Assembly: GCF_947493735.1 (NCBI RefSeq)
Contig: NZ_CANLSL010000005.1
Span: 62,001 to 126,000 of the forward strand
Direction: 5' to 3'
Length of the DNA stretch: 64,000 nucleotides
DNA from: an uncultured Acinetobacter sp.
Lineage (GTDB): Bacteria > Pseudomonadota > Gammaproteobacteria > Pseudomonadales > Moraxellaceae
Under the pieces are notes generated by a model that had not been told where the DNA came from, made no database searches, and saw nothing but the letters and a program-made list of their open reading frames with translations. Of this stretch, positions 53,258 through 64,000 are shown in pieces. The position numbers and the translations under genes were made by a program. The number at the start of each line of letters is the position of its first letter. Within the stretch, counting starts at the first letter, position 1.

Positions 53258-55330
53258 TTATTGCTTTGTCCATTTACGGATACTATCCGAGCCAAAACTC
53301 GATCCGTTACCTTTATAACGATGCTCACGACCTTCTTGTGAAAAACGCTTTTCAGTATTGTCATGTTGACCAAAGCGACGACCTTCCGAACGCTCACCAT
53401 CTTGGCGGCGTGGGCGATCATTTGAGAATTCACGACGTTCACCACGATTATCATCACGACCAAAATCACGTTTTGGACGGTCATTATAGCTTGGACGCTC
53501 ACCACCAAAGTCACGCTTTGGACGATCACCACTAAAATCACGTTTCGGGCGGTCGCTAAAATTACGTTCACCACGATCAGAACGATCGCCAAACTTACGC
53601 TCACCATCAAAACGACGACCTTCTGAACGCTCTGGACGATCTCCAAAATCACGCTTTTGACGGTCATTATAACTTGGGCGGTCGCCACCAAAGTCACGCT
53701 TTGGACGATCACCGCCAAAATCACGACCACCACGCTCTGAACGATCACCGAACTTACGCTCGCCATCAAAACGACGACCCTCGCCACGGTTGTCGCCACC
53801 ACGTCCACCACGATCAGAGAAACGCTTTTCTGAACGAGGTTGGTAATCTTTGCGGTTACCACGGTTATCATCTTCATGCGACTTGAATTCTGAACGAGGA
53901 CGCTCAGAACGTGGCTTGCCAGCAAAGTCAGCATTCGCTACGACATCATTGATATAGTCATTGTGTGACTTACGTGGACCTGAACGCTCTTCACGTTTGA
54001 AATGACCTTCGCCTTCGATACGACGCTTGCCACCGCCAAAACCACGATCACGATCTCCGCCAAAGCTACGACCACCACGATCGCCACCAAAACCACGATC
54101 ACCACGTCCGCCGCCACGACGTCCGTCAGATTTTCCGCCTTTACGGCTTGGACGTGCTGGTGGTGGAGATGGCTCTAAGCCTTCGATTTCAGACACATTC
54201 AAACGAGTTTCTAAATATTCTTCGAGGGCACGGATTTTACCACGCTCACGATAAGTCGCCAAAGTCACCGCTTGACCAGTACGACCTGCACGACCAGTAC
54301 GACCTACACGGTGTACATAGTCTTCATTTTTCATTGGTAAACCGAAGTTAATCACGTGGGAAATGGTTGGGACGTCCAAACCACGTGCTGCAACATCAGT
54401 TGCCACCAAGATACGTGCTTTACCTTCACGAATGCTACGCAAACGGCGGTTACGTACAGATTGTGGCATTGCACCGTGTAGCGCAACCACAGAAAGACCA
54501 GACTCTGCCAACTCTTCAGCCAACATATCGGTATCTTCTTGAGTTGAAGCAAACACGACCGCTTGATCTAAAGTTTCATCATTTAACCAATGCGTAAGTA
54601 ATTTTTTCTTGTGCTCAAAACCATCTGTCCAATGCAATGTTTGTGTCACATCAGTATTGGTTGTATGACCAGTTTCGATCGCAATACGCTCAGGCGAATT
54701 CATCATGCGTTCTGCAAGTGAAATAATACGATCTGCAAAAGTCGCAGAGAACATCAAAGTTTGTTCACGGTTGCCTGCAAGATCGCTAATCGCTTCTAGA
54801 TCTTCAGAGAAGCCAAGATCCAACATACGGTCTGCCTCATCAACGATCAACGCGTTCACTTTATCAAGTTTGATTTGACGACGATTCACCAAGTCCAAAA
54901 GACGACCTGGGGTCGCAACAACCACTTGTGCACCTTTCAGTTGTTGAATTTGTTTTGCAAATGGCATACCACCCATGATTGCAGCAACACGAACACCTTT
55001 CATCTTACGAACGAATGCAATCGCATCTTGGCAAACTTGTTGTGCCAACTCACGTGTTGGACAAAGTACCAAAATCGCAGGTGTAGTCACAGCACGCATA
55101 CGCTCTTTGAATGGCACCAATGTATCTTGTTCAGATAACGCATTGAGCGTTGGTAATAAGAATGCTGCAGTTTTGCCCGAACCTGTTTGGCTCGATACCA
55201 ATAAATCTTTACCTTCTAGTGCCGCTGGAATCGACTGTTCTTGTACAGGCGTCGGCGTCGTAAAACCTAAGTCTTGTAGTGCAAGTTGTAATGACTCTGC
55301 GAGAGGAAAATCAGCAAAAGTTTTGCTCAT
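53258..55330 (-). CDS. DEAD/DEAH-box RNA helicase with long RGG/RD-rich repetitive C-terminus
   Basis: MSKTFADFPLAESLQLALQDLGFTTPTPVQEQSIPAAL; SQTGSGKTAAF, VDEADRMLDLGF (DEAD), SATF, HRVGRTGRAGRTG. Confidence 0.93.
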   Translation of the reverse strand: MSKTFADFPLAESLQLALQDLGFTTPTPVQEQSIPAALEGKDLLVSSQTGSGKTAAFLLPTLNALSEQDTLVPFKERMRAVTTPAILVLCPTRELAQQVCQDAIAFVRKMKGVRVAAIMGGMPFAKQIQQLKGAQVVVATPGRLLDLVNRRQIKLDKVNALIVDEADRMLDLGFSEDLEAISDLAGNREQTLMFSATFADRIISLAERMMNSPERIAIETGHTTNTDVTQTLHWTDGFEHKKKLLTHWLNDETLDQAVVFASTQEDTDMLAEELAESGLSVVALHGAMPQSVRNRRLRSIREGKARILVATDVAARGLDVPTISHVINFGLPMKNEDYVHRVGRTGRAGRTGQAVTLATYRERGKIRALEEYLETRLNVSEIEGLEPSPPPARPSRKGGKSDGRRGGGRGDRGFGGDRGGRSFGGDRDRGFGGGKRRIEGEGHFKREERSGPRKSHNDYINDVVANADFAGKPRSERPRSEFKSHEDDNRGNRKDYQPRSEKRFSDRGGRGGDNRGEGRRFDGERKFGDRSERGGRDFGGDRPKRDFGGDRPSYNDRQKRDFGDRPERSEGRRFDGERKFGDRSDRGERNFSDRPKRDFSGDRPKRDFGGERPSYNDRPKRDFGRDDNRGERREFSNDRPRRQDGERSEGRRFGQHDNTEKRFSQEGREHRYKGNGSSFGSDSIRKWTKQ

Positions 55331-55708
55331 AGAGATTTCACCGAGTATTCGGCGCTCCAATTCTAAAATATTTAATTCAATACATCGGCATAAAGGCGAC
55401 AAAACAGCATCTACAACAAAGCAATTAACTCTGCTTAATTGGCTGTGACAAGTTCCGATTTGAGACGATGTGGTCTATAAACGCACACATGTTTACGAGC
55501 GCAACCTGAATAATCGCAGTATGCGATTCGGCGCGAAGGGACGTCCTCTCTTTGGACAAAACGCGCAGACTAGGTAAATATAGATAAATGTTCAGGTAAT
55601 GAACGGAAGATTCGTGCGTGGGGCGCATTCTATCAGCATTTATTTTAAAAAGATAGATTTATTTCACATATTGATTTTTTGGGAGATACTCTTTGCTCGA
55701 CAACGCCA

Positions 55709-56815
55709 TTAAACACCTTGCTGCAACAAATTCTGATACAACACCGCAATCATATCAGAACGACTAATAATCCCTAGAATTTTGCGATCCTCACCGACCA
55801 CAGGTAAATAATTAAAAGATTTCTCCACGAAATATGGAATCAGGTCAGCAATGTTTTGTTCAGGTTTGACCATCACCACTTGACGGTGCATGATGTGCTT
55901 AACCTGATCTTGCCACGGACTGCGAACCTCAGAAGTATTGCGAAACCATTCCACCACGTCAGATAATGCCAAAGTTCCAACCAAATGCTGTGCTTCATCT
56001 AAGACAGGCAGGCTCATAATATTCATTTGTTTAAAGCGATCTAAAGCATGCAGGATTTCATCATCTGCATTAATATAAATCACATCTTTACTCATGATAT
56101 CTGCACAACGCCCTTCCAATGATAAACGATGATTGGCATGTTGCTGTGCTTCTAAAATCAGGCTTTGGAGATCATATTGGCTTATGTCGAGCAACTCGGT
56201 ATGTTGCTCCAAAGCATATTCAATATCTTCAGGTTGAATGGTGACTTTTTGCGTCGGTGTCGGGTCACTAGAGCGTTGATTAACCTGCGCAGGTTGTGGA
56301 TATTGCCGTCCAATTATGTGATTAAAAAACAATGCGAATGCAATCAATAAAGCTGAATTGAGCAATACAGGATACAGCACAAAATAATAGCCCAACTGAT
56401 GCACCGCATCACCACCAAGCACCGCCGTAATCGCCACTGCCCCACTTGGCGGATGAAGCGAATCTGTGGTCATCATCAAAAATATCGACAAACCCACAGC
56501 GATACTAAAGGCAAAAGTCAGATCAGTAATCCATAGACCGCAACTTACCCCAACCATCGCCGCAATCACATTCCCAATGATCATATTCCACGGCTGTGCC
56601 AGCGGACTACTCGATACTGCAAAAAGTAAAACCGACGATGCACCCATCGGTGCGATATACCACGCGTTGATGCCGTCTAGCGCATACCAACTGATCAGTG
56701 ATGAAATCGCTAAACCAATCAGCGCACCAATACCGCTCAAGCCTCTTTCTTTAAAGGAAAGCACTTTAAAATTGGGTTTAAGAATTTCAATCCATGAGTG
56801 TGATGAAGCGGACAC
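55709..56815 (-). CDS. HPP family membrane protein with tandem CBS domains
   Basis: PMGASSVLLFAVSSSPLAQPWNMIIGNVIAAMVGV (HPP); MSKDVIYINADDEILHALDRFKQ... CBS pair. Confidence 0.85.
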   Translation of the reverse strand: MSASSHSWIEILKPNFKVLSFKERGLSGIGALIGLAISSLISWYALDGINAWYIAPMGASSVLLFAVSSSPLAQPWNMIIGNVIAAMVGVSCGLWITDLTFAFSIAVGLSIFLMMTTDSLHPPSGAVAITAVLGGDAVHQLGYYFVLYPVLLNSALLIAFALFFNHIIGRQYPQPAQVNQRSSDPTPTQKVTIQPEDIEYALEQHTELLDISQYDLQSLILEAQQHANHRLSLEGRCADIMSKDVIYINADDEILHALDRFKQMNIMSLPVLDEAQHLVGTLALSDVVEWFRNTSEVRSPWQDQVKHIMHRQVVMVKPEQNIADLIPYFVEKSFNYLPVVGEDRKILGIISRSDMIAVLYQNLLQQGV

Positions 56816-56937
56816 GATGCAACCTTAACGAACAAAATGCTCGCTAAGTATAGTCAAATTCTGCTTAGAGATGTATTTGACTTACAGCTTATCTTTATCA
56901 GCGTTTTTGATCGTAATGAATAACTATATAGACGCAT

Positions 56938-57810
56938 TTATAAAGATTTCTCATTCAGATAACGCCAATAGCGTTTTGGTACGCATTGCACATGGAGTTT
57001 GATATTTTGTCGTTCTTTGATGTTAATGCTCTGGAAATAATCCTTCCACAATTGATCATACAGCTCCTCTTGATCATCTAGATCAATCATAAACTGTTGG
57101 GTTCCACCCACTTCAATTTGCGCATCAACCGCTTTTGCGGATAAATCCACTTCCTGAATCTGCTGTAAATCGTAATAGATGCCATACTTTCTTTTTTCAT
57201 CATAAATCAACCAACGCTGATCTTGATAACGTCGGCAAAAGTGGCGCTGTATTAACGGCAATACATTAAAATCAGGCGCAATCAAACTCAAAAACAAGCC
57301 ATCACTGGTTTTCTTAAAACGGACAAAGGCTTCCATGCGATGCTTTTCTCGTCCGACTTTTTTCGCCCACTGCGCAATCGCAAGTACACTGGGATGGGTA
57401 TAATTTTTATCAAGTGAATGAATCGGTTGGCTCTGTGCATGTCGAAAAATATAAATGCAGTAATTAAAAATATGCTGATACGCATCGGTGCTTTCTGACA
57501 AAAACACATAATACAATTGTCGAAGCGCATTGTTTGAGAGCTTTTGTTTTAATGCCGTCCACACACGCTGAGCATGTCCTTCATCACTTACCACATCGAT
57601 CGATACATTAAATAAATTATCCTGTAAAGACTGAAAAGAGTGGAGGGATGCGCTATTTTGCTTCGACGTGTAAGAATGAATCTCAACCTCATATTCTCGA
57701 AATTGAAATGCACGAAATACACAGCATAGCAATCCTGTCAATGTGCCATCAAAGCAATAAATCGGTCGCTCATTCACCACATGGCGAGACTTCTCTCTCA
57801 TTCGGCGCAC
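56938..57810 (-). CDS. putative DNA metabolism protein of the TIGR03915 type, partner of the radical-SAM protein
   Basis: IYCFDGTLTGLLCCVFRAFQ...RRYQDQRWLIYDEKRKYGIYYD; directly follows the radical-SAM gene. Confidence 0.8.
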   Translation of the reverse strand: MRRMREKSRHVVNERPIYCFDGTLTGLLCCVFRAFQFREYEVEIHSYTSKQNSASLHSFQSLQDNLFNVSIDVVSDEGHAQRVWTALKQKLSNNALRQLYYVFLSESTDAYQHIFNYCIYIFRHAQSQPIHSLDKNYTHPSVLAIAQWAKKVGREKHRMEAFVRFKKTSDGLFLSLIAPDFNVLPLIQRHFCRRYQDQRWLIYDEKRKYGIYYDLQQIQEVDLSAKAVDAQIEVGGTQQFMIDLDDQEELYDQLWKDYFQSINIKERQNIKLHVQCVPKRYWRYLNEKSL

Positions 57811-59073
57811 CTAGAATCCCAAGCTCAACTGCGGTGACAATTGTTTGACGTATTTCGAGTTACCTTTTTCCACGATCTGCTGACGAATCTGTTGTGGTTG
57901 CAATTCTTTTTGGAAGCTCGGACTATCTTCACAGCGAACGAAATACTGCGCTCGGCTGTATGCCACGCCAAGTTTTTTCAGCAAATCATTATGGATTTTG
58001 CCAAAGCGACGTGCTTGTACGATTTTCTTGGCAGATTTCACACCAATCCCTGGAACACGTAAAATCATCCGATATTCAGCACGATTCAAGTCCACTGGAA
58101 AAGACTCAGGATGACGTAGCGCCCAACTGAGCTTTGGATCAATATCCAAATCCAAATGCGGATGCTTTTCATCGACGATTTCATTGGCGTCAAAACCATA
58201 AAAGCGCATCAACCAATCACTTTGATAGAGTCGATTTTCACGCAATAGTGGCGGTGCTGAACCAACGGCAGGCAAGGTATTATTTTCCTGATTAATCGGG
58301 ATATAACCTGAATAATAAACCCGTTTGAGCTGAAAGGTTTTGTAGTGATGATCCGCCATCAGTAACACATCTTGATCGGTTTCTTGATGTGCGCCAACCA
58401 CCATCTGAGTAGTCTGTCCCGCAGGCACATACTTCGGCACATGCTTGATGATTTGTCGTTCGTCTTTAAGTTGAATCAGGCGATCTCGCACTAAACCTAA
58501 ATCTTTTTGTACTTCTTGGTGTGATTTCTCAGGTGCGAATTGTTTCAAGCCAATTTCTGTCGGCATTTCTAGGTTAATGCTCATACGATCGGCATACAAT
58601 CCTGCTTCATGAATCAGCTCTGGTGAAGCACCGGGAATGGTTTTTAGATGGATATAACCGTTGAAATTTTCTTCCAAGCGCAACTTTTTCACCACTTGCA
58701 TCATGCGTTCCATAGTGTAGTCCGCCGATTTAAAAATCCCTGAACTCAGAAACAGTCCTTCGATATAATTACGACGATAAAAATTAATGGTTAGATCAAC
58801 CACTTCTTGCACAGTAAAGGCGGCTCGTTTGACATCGTTCGAACGCCGTGACACACAATAGGCACAGTCATAAATACAAACATTGCTAAATAGAATTTTC
58901 AGCAAAGAAACACAACGCCCATCTTCAGTAAAAGTATGACAAATGCCTGATTGACTGGCATCACCTAAGCCTTTATTTTGATTTTTTCGCTGACTGCCAC
59001 TCGATGAACACGACACGTCATACTTTGCCGCATCAGCGAGGATTATTAGTTTTTCACGGATTCGTTCTGACAT
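57811..59073 (-). CDS. putative DNA modification/repair radical SAM protein (TIGR03916 type)
   Basis: LFSNVCIYDCAYCVSRRSN CxxxxxCxxC variant; C-terminal HhH (LRVPGIGVKSAKKIVQARR). Confidence 0.85.
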   Translation of the reverse strand: MSERIREKLIILADAAKYDVSCSSSGSQRKNQNKGLGDASQSGICHTFTEDGRCVSLLKILFSNVCIYDCAYCVSRRSNDVKRAAFTVQEVVDLTINFYRRNYIEGLFLSSGIFKSADYTMERMMQVVKKLRLEENFNGYIHLKTIPGASPELIHEAGLYADRMSINLEMPTEIGLKQFAPEKSHQEVQKDLGLVRDRLIQLKDERQIIKHVPKYVPAGQTTQMVVGAHQETDQDVLLMADHHYKTFQLKRVYYSGYIPINQENNTLPAVGSAPPLLRENRLYQSDWLMRFYGFDANEIVDEKHPHLDLDIDPKLSWALRHPESFPVDLNRAEYRMILRVPGIGVKSAKKIVQARRFGKIHNDLLKKLGVAYSRAQYFVRCEDSPSFQKELQPQQIRQQIVEKGNSKYVKQLSPQLSLGF

Positions 59074-59305
59074 GTCATGCGCCTCTCATTTCAATAACTT
59101 TCAATAATAAAGTCAGCCTTTCGAGCAATCGATATAGAGTTCAATGTAGCACATGGCGGAGTATGCTTTAATATAACCAAGGTAACAGTGCGACACGAGT
59201 TGTCGCGAAAAAGTTAAACACTCAAACTCGATAATTCTTTGCCACGTCCCTTGAAAATCCTTATACTTAAGCACAATTTTTCCCTATATTTTTAATGGAT
59301 GCCAC

Positions 59306-60280
59306 ATGAGTCGCGCCATCTCGCATATTGATACCTTTCAAGGGCTGATCTTAGCTCTACAAAACTTTTGGGCAGAACAAGGCTGTGTCGTCCTGCAACC
59401 CTACGATTTAGAAATGGGCGCTGGCACATTCCACACTGCAACCTTCTTGCGTGCACTCGGTCCTGAAACATGGAATGCAGCCTACGTACAGCCTTCACGC
59501 CGTCCGAAAGATGGCCGTTATGGCGAAAATCCAAACCGTTTACAGCACTATTATCAGTTCCAAGTAGTACTCAAGCCAAACCCGAGCAATATCCAACAAC
59601 TGTATTTGGACTCACTCAAAGCCATCGGTATCGACACTTTGACCCATGATGTACGTTTTGTTGAAGACAACTGGGAATCTCCAACACTCGGCGCATGGGG
59701 CTTAGGTTGGGAAGTGTGGCTAAACGGCATGGAAGTGACGCAGTTCACCTACTTCCAACAAGTCGGTGGTGTCGAATGCTACCCTGTGACTGGCGAAATC
59801 ACTTATGGTCTTGAGCGTCTTGCGATGTATTTGCAAGGGGTTGATTCGGTTTATGATTTGGTCTGGACCAAAGGTCAATTCGGTACAGTGACCTATGGCG
59901 ATGTGTTCCATCAAAATGAAGTCGAACAATCAACCTATAACTTTGAACAAGCGCCAGTGGATAAATTATTTGAACTGTTTGATTTTCATGAATCTGAATC
60001 AAACCGTTTGATGCAGGCTGAGTTACCACTACCTGCCTATGAGCAAGTGGTCAAAGCATCACATACCTTTAACTTGCTCGATGCACGTGGCGCAATCTCT
60101 GTCACTGAACGTCAGCGTTATATTCTCCGTGTTCGTACTTTGGCACGTGCCATTGCACAAAGCTATGTACAATCACGTGCAAAACTCGGCTTCCCAATGG
60201 CTGAACCACATTTACGTGATGAAGTCTTGGCGCAGTTAAAAGCACAAGCTGAAGCTGAAAAAGCGAAGGAGAAGAACTAA
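59306..60280 (+). CDS. glyQ: glycyl-tRNA synthetase alpha subunit
   Basis: [44 protein letters not shown]. Confidence 0.95.
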   Translation: MSRAISHIDTFQGLILALQNFWAEQGCVVLQPYDLEMGAGTFHTATFLRALGPETWNAAYVQPSRRPKDGRYGENPNRLQHYYQFQVVLKPNPSNIQQLYLDSLKAIGIDTLTHDVRFVEDNWESPTLGAWGLGWEVWLNGMEVTQFTYFQQVGGVECYPVTGEITYGLERLAMYLQGVDSVYDLVWTKGQFGTVTYGDVFHQNEVEQSTYNFEQAPVDKLFELFDFHESESNRLMQAELPLPAYEQVVKASHTFNLLDARGAISVTERQRYILRVRTLARAIAQSYVQSRAKLGFPMAEPHLRDEVLAQLKAQAEAEKAKEKN

Positions 60281-62349
60281 TGCAAAAGCACACTGTATTA
60301 TTTGAATTAGGCTGTGAAGAACTGCCACCAAAGAGCTTAAAAACGCTACGTGATGCCTTGAAGAGTGAAGTCGAAAAAGGCTTAAAAGATGCAGGACTTG
60401 GTTTTAACAGCATTGATGCCTATGCTGCGCCACGTCGTTTGGCATTGAAAATCAACCAAATCGAAGCACAGCAAGCCGATAGCCAAAAACGCTTTGATGG
60501 CCCTGCAGTACAAGCAGCGTATGATGCCGAAGGCAAACCAACCAAAGCGCTTGAAGGCTTCTTGCGTGGGCAAGGCATCACTGCCGATCAAGTATCGACC
60601 TTCAATGCAGGAAAAGTTGAAAAAGTTTGCTATTTCAAAGACATCAAAGGTCAAAGCCTTGATGCGCTTTTGCCAAATATTTTGCAAACAGCACTCGATA
60701 ATCTACCGATTGCCAAGCGCATGCGCTCAGCGGCAAGTCGTACCGAATTTGTCCGTCCTGTGCAGTGGGTGGTTTTGCTCAAAGATGCGAAAATTATTGA
60801 AGCAACTATTCAAGACATTCAGACCAATAATCAAACTTTTGGGCATCGTTTCCATGCGCCACAGGCGATTACACTTGCTCATGCCAATGATTATCTCGAT
60901 GCGCTGCGTAGTGCCAAAGTGATTGCGGACTTTGAAGAACGTCAAGCAATGATTGACAGCCAAGTCAAAGCCCTTGCCGATGAAGTAAATGCGATTGCCA
61001 TCGTTCCTGCGGATTTACGTGATGAAGTGACGGCATTGGTTGAACTTCCTGTTGCACTTCGTGCCAGTTTTGAAGAGCGTTATTTGGCTGTCCCACAAGA
61101 AGCGCTGATCACCACCATGCAGGACAATCAAAAGTATTTCTGCTTGGTCGATAGTCATAACAAACTACAACCGTATTTCATTACCGTATCGAATATTGAA
61201 TCGAAAGATCCAACCCAGATCATTGAAGGTAATGAAAAAGTGGTGCGCCCACGTTTATCTGATGCGGAATTTTTCTTCCTACAAGATCAAAAGCAACCAC
61301 TTGCGAGTCGTAAAGACAAGCTGAAAAATATGGTGTTCCAAGCTCAGCTCGGCACACTGTGGGAAAAAACTGAACGTGTCGCTAAGCTCTGTGTGGCACT
61401 CTGTCAATTCACAGGTGCATCGCCACTCGATGCGGAAAAAGCCGCATTTCTTTCAAAATGCGATTTAACTTCTGAGCTCGTCGGTGAATTCCCAGAACTG
61501 CAAGGCATTGCAGGAACCTATTATGCTCGCCTTGAAGGTGAAAATGATGAAGTTGCGGATGCACTGGGTGAGCAATATTTACCGAAGTTTGCAGGGGATG
61601 AATTACCGCAATCTAAAACAGGTACTACCCTTGCCCTTGCCGATCGCATGGTGACTTTGGTGGGTATTTTTGGTATCGGTCAAGCGCCAACGGGTTCAAA
61701 AGATCCATTTGCACTGCGTCGTTCTGCGATTGGCATTCTGCGCTTAATCATTGAAAATGAACTGGATATTAGCCTAGAAAACTTGGTTAATCTTACGCTT
61801 GCTGGCTATGGCGATGTGATCAAAGATCATGACAAAACCCGTGCTGATGCAGTGGCTTTCTTGGAAGGTCGCTACCGTGCCAAATACGAAGATCAAGGCG
61901 TCGATGTAGATGTGATCCAAGCGGTACAAGCCCTTTCGCCGAAGTCACCACTTGATTTTGACCAACGTATCAAAGCCGTAAACCATTTCCGTACTTTAAA
62001 TGAAGCCAGCGCATTGGCTGCAGCCAATAAGCGTGTGGCAAATATCTTGTCAAAAGAAACGGTTACTGAAAATAGAGTGAATGAAGCCACGTTAGTTGAG
62101 TCTGCAGAAAAAGACCTTTATCAAACGCTGAAAACTTTGACTGCTGAAGTTCAACCATTACTCAATAATCGTAACTACACTGAAGCCTTGTCAAAGCTTG
62201 CTGCACTTCGCACACCGATCGACGCATTCTTTGACAATGTCATGGTGATGGCAGATGATCCAGTGCAGAAAGCCAATCGTTTGGCGCTATTAGCACAGCT
62301 TCGTGGATTATTCTTGAGTGTGGCAGATATTTCGGTATTGCAAAATTAA
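60280..62349 (+). CDS. glyS: glycyl-tRNA synthetase beta subunit
   Basis: [15 protein letters not shown]...; ATG overlaps glyQ stop. Confidence 0.95.
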   Translation: MQKHTVLFELGCEELPPKSLKTLRDALKSEVEKGLKDAGLGFNSIDAYAAPRRLALKINQIEAQQADSQKRFDGPAVQAAYDAEGKPTKALEGFLRGQGITADQVSTFNAGKVEKVCYFKDIKGQSLDALLPNILQTALDNLPIAKRMRSAASRTEFVRPVQWVVLLKDAKIIEATIQDIQTNNQTFGHRFHAPQAITLAHANDYLDALRSAKVIADFEERQAMIDSQVKALADEVNAIAIVPADLRDEVTALVELPVALRASFEERYLAVPQEALITTMQDNQKYFCLVDSHNKLQPYFITVSNIESKDPTQIIEGNEKVVRPRLSDAEFFFLQDQKQPLASRKDKLKNMVFQAQLGTLWEKTERVAKLCVALCQFTGASPLDAEKAAFLSKCDLTSELVGEFPELQGIAGTYYARLEGENDEVADALGEQYLPKFAGDELPQSKTGTTLALADRMVTLVGIFGIGQAPTGSKDPFALRRSAIGILRLIIENELDISLENLVNLTLAGYGDVIKDHDKTRADAVAFLEGRYRAKYEDQGVDVDVIQAVQALSPKSPLDFDQRIKAVNHFRTLNEASALAAANKRVANILSKETVTENRVNEATLVESAEKDLYQTLKTLTAEVQPLLNNRNYTEALSKLAALRTPIDAFFDNVMVMADDPVQKANRLALLAQLRGLFLSVADISVLQN

Positions 62350-62375
62350 TCATTCATTTTATTGAAATAATAAAT

Positions 62376-62408
62376 AAACCCTGCTATTAAATGAGTGGGG
62401 TTTTTTAT
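62376..62408. terminator. terminator between glyS and convergent helicase gene
   Basis: aaaccctgctattaaatgagtggggttttttatt. Confidence 0.55.
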
Positions 62409-63502
62409 TATTCATAAACCACAAATTTATCAGCATATTGCTCTAAACTTTTATCATCAACAATAATCCCTAAACTGAGTTTTGGTCGTGTCAGCCCTAC
62501 ATAGAATTTAGATCGTGTTGCATCGGCTAATTTATGTTTAGAGTCAATTAACCACTTCAACATATCTTTAGTTGGATACAACAATACACGATCTATTGTT
62601 AATCCTTTAGCTACCCCCATATTCATACAAGGAAAATTTGGATTTATTTTAGTAGCTGTAGTTAGGCGCAATTGAGTAGGTCGATAATCACTCAAATACT
62701 TATCTATTTTTCTTCTAGGAACAATGAATAAGCCTAAATGTCTATCATCTTCAATGCAACAAACACACGGTTCTGTTGCGGTAAATGACTGATAAAGTAG
62801 GGAAGATAGTTCACAAATAATTTTTTCGTTCCTATGTGAATACTGTAAAGTTGTTTCATCTAGATCACATAGTTTTTGCCAATATTTAGAATAAAATTCT
62901 TTAACGCCACCTTTATTATAAGGCTTATATTTTGATAAATTATTAGTAGAATAAGTACATTGTCTAGGATCGCCAACTAAAAGAACATTTTCAACTGACT
63001 TTAAAATATTAGTAACAATATCAAAATCATACCCTGACAGATCTTGAACTTCATCAATATAAATATGTTTATAAACCCTAGATAACCTATCAAAAATTAA
63101 CTCAGGGCTATTCTCATGTGTTTTTGCAATAATTTTAGAAATTTTATCGGAGAAAATTTTCCAATCCTTTGTAAAATAGTGCGCAAAACTACTTTCTTTA
63201 GTTCTCAGTGCGGATTGTCCACCATCTATATACATAAATCCAATTTTTAATTTGTGTAAACTCTTTGCTAGCACACACTGATAAGGTCTAAAGCAATCAT
63301 TAAGTAGAAAATTAAACCAAGTCTTGATTTCTATATTTGATGGCAAAAACCCATACTTTTTAATAATTTTTCTCTTTATTTCTTCAGTATTTTCAATAGT
63401 AAACGTCGTAATTAGCACTTTTTCATCATTAGCATTATGTGCCTGACCTATCAAGTAAGTAGTTTTACCTGCCCCTGCTGCTGCAATCATTAACTTTTTC
63501 AT
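62408..63502 (-). CDS. UvrD/Rep-like (GajB-like) superfamily 1 helicase, short form
   Basis: motif I AAAGAGKTTYL; motif II IYIDEVQDL; motif III LLVGDPRQCTYSTN; FYVGLTRPKLSLGI. Confidence 0.8.
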   Translation of the reverse strand: MKKLMIAAAGAGKTTYLIGQAHNANDEKVLITTFTIENTEEIKRKIIKKYGFLPSNIEIKTWFNFLLNDCFRPYQCVLAKSLHKLKIGFMYIDGGQSALRTKESSFAHYFTKDWKIFSDKISKIIAKTHENSPELIFDRLSRVYKHIYIDEVQDLSGYDFDIVTNILKSVENVLLVGDPRQCTYSTNNLSKYKPYNKGGVKEFYSKYWQKLCDLDETTLQYSHRNEKIICELSSLLYQSFTATEPCVCCIEDDRHLGLFIVPRRKIDKYLSDYRPTQLRLTTATKINPNFPCMNMGVAKGLTIDRVLLYPTKDMLKWLIDSKHKLADATRSKFYVGLTRPKLSLGIIVDDKSLEQYADKFVVYE

Positions 63503-63999
63503 GATTTACACCATTCAACGATGTCTTTAATATACTTTGGATACTCTAAAACCTCATCAGATTCAAATAGTTTCAATGCCCAATCTGTTTTTTGATTTAT
63601 CATATACTTGATGATTTGTTCTGCTGTTGTATAAGTCGATGGATAGTCAATTACTTTTTTAAATTTTAATAAATCTTCTTTATTAACATCAAAAAATTGT
63701 GGCTCTAAAGTGTGTAGTTCATTCCTATTATCAGCGCTGATACAAATATGCTCTTTTTTTAAGTAATCTTCATATTTTTTAAATATATTATTCGTGTAAT
63801 CTCCATCATTATCTGTAATCACTGCAACATTTTTATTTAAAAGATTAGCGATATCTAAAAACCGCTTAAATGCCAAACTTTGCACACTGATAACGTCAAT
63901 ACCATCCTCTATAGGTAATTTATTCTCATTTTCTTGCATGTAAAGTTTTTGAAAGACCAGCTCGTCTGATGGACCTTCAACTAGTACGGCTTTTTTAGC
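63499..63999 (-). CDS. OLD-family/GajA-like protein, C-terminal TOPRIM domain (N-terminus outside window)
   Basis: frame continues to the window edge: AKKAVLVEGPSDELVFQKLYMQENEN...VAVITDNDGDYTNNIFKKYEDYLKK (TOPRIM E and DxD motifs); ATGA overlap with the helicase gene. Confidence 0.75.
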   Translation of the reverse strand, partial: AKKAVLVEGPSDELVFQKLYMQENENKLPIEDGIDVISVQSLAFKRFLDIANLLNKNVAVITDNDGDYTNNIFKKYEDYLKKEHICISADNRNELHTLEPQFFDVNKEDLLKFKKVIDYPSTYTTAEQIIKYMINQKTDWALKLFESDEVLEYPKYIKDIVEWCKS

Positions 64000-64000
64000 T

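Noticed and set aside
53230-53934. 234-aa minus-strand ORF rich in V/I overlapping the helicase gene
   Set aside because: It is an alternate frame of the repetitive RGG/RD-rich C-terminus; composition is an artefact of the repeat codons.

Overview
This 64 kb chromosomal window reads as Acinetobacter (gammaproteobacteria), judged from gene content and order: lipB-lipA order, fimU-pilVWXY1-pilE between ispH and rpsP, and mlaFEDC beside ponA. No database search was run. Most of it is core genome: leuCD-leuB, truB, lipase plus foldase, rpsP-rimM-trmD-rplS, minor pilins/PilY1, ispH, gmk-rpoZ-spoT-ridA, bfd/bfr, LemA/TPM genes, gltBD, aroKB, pilMNOPQ, ponA, mlaFEDC, a DEAD-box helicase, an HPP-CBS protein, a radical-SAM repair pair and glyQS. 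Two parts look accessory. (1) About 23.7-30.2 kb holds a Uma2-family gene, two toxin-antitoxin modules each bounded by an extra copy of the bfr 3' end, a pilA/TfpZ-type pilin locus with a frameshifted small gene, an AbiEii-like nucleotidyltransferase with a small non-AbiEi partner, and a 266-bp structured MITE-like element. (2) The right edge, after glyS, holds a UvrD-like helicase overlapping (ATGA) a TOPRIM/OLD-type protein cut by the window end, which is a Gabija-like defence architecture. The most unusual structure is bfr plus two TA cassettes, each followed by a near-identical bfr tail preceded by a shared palindrome that sits in a predicted TA promoter.
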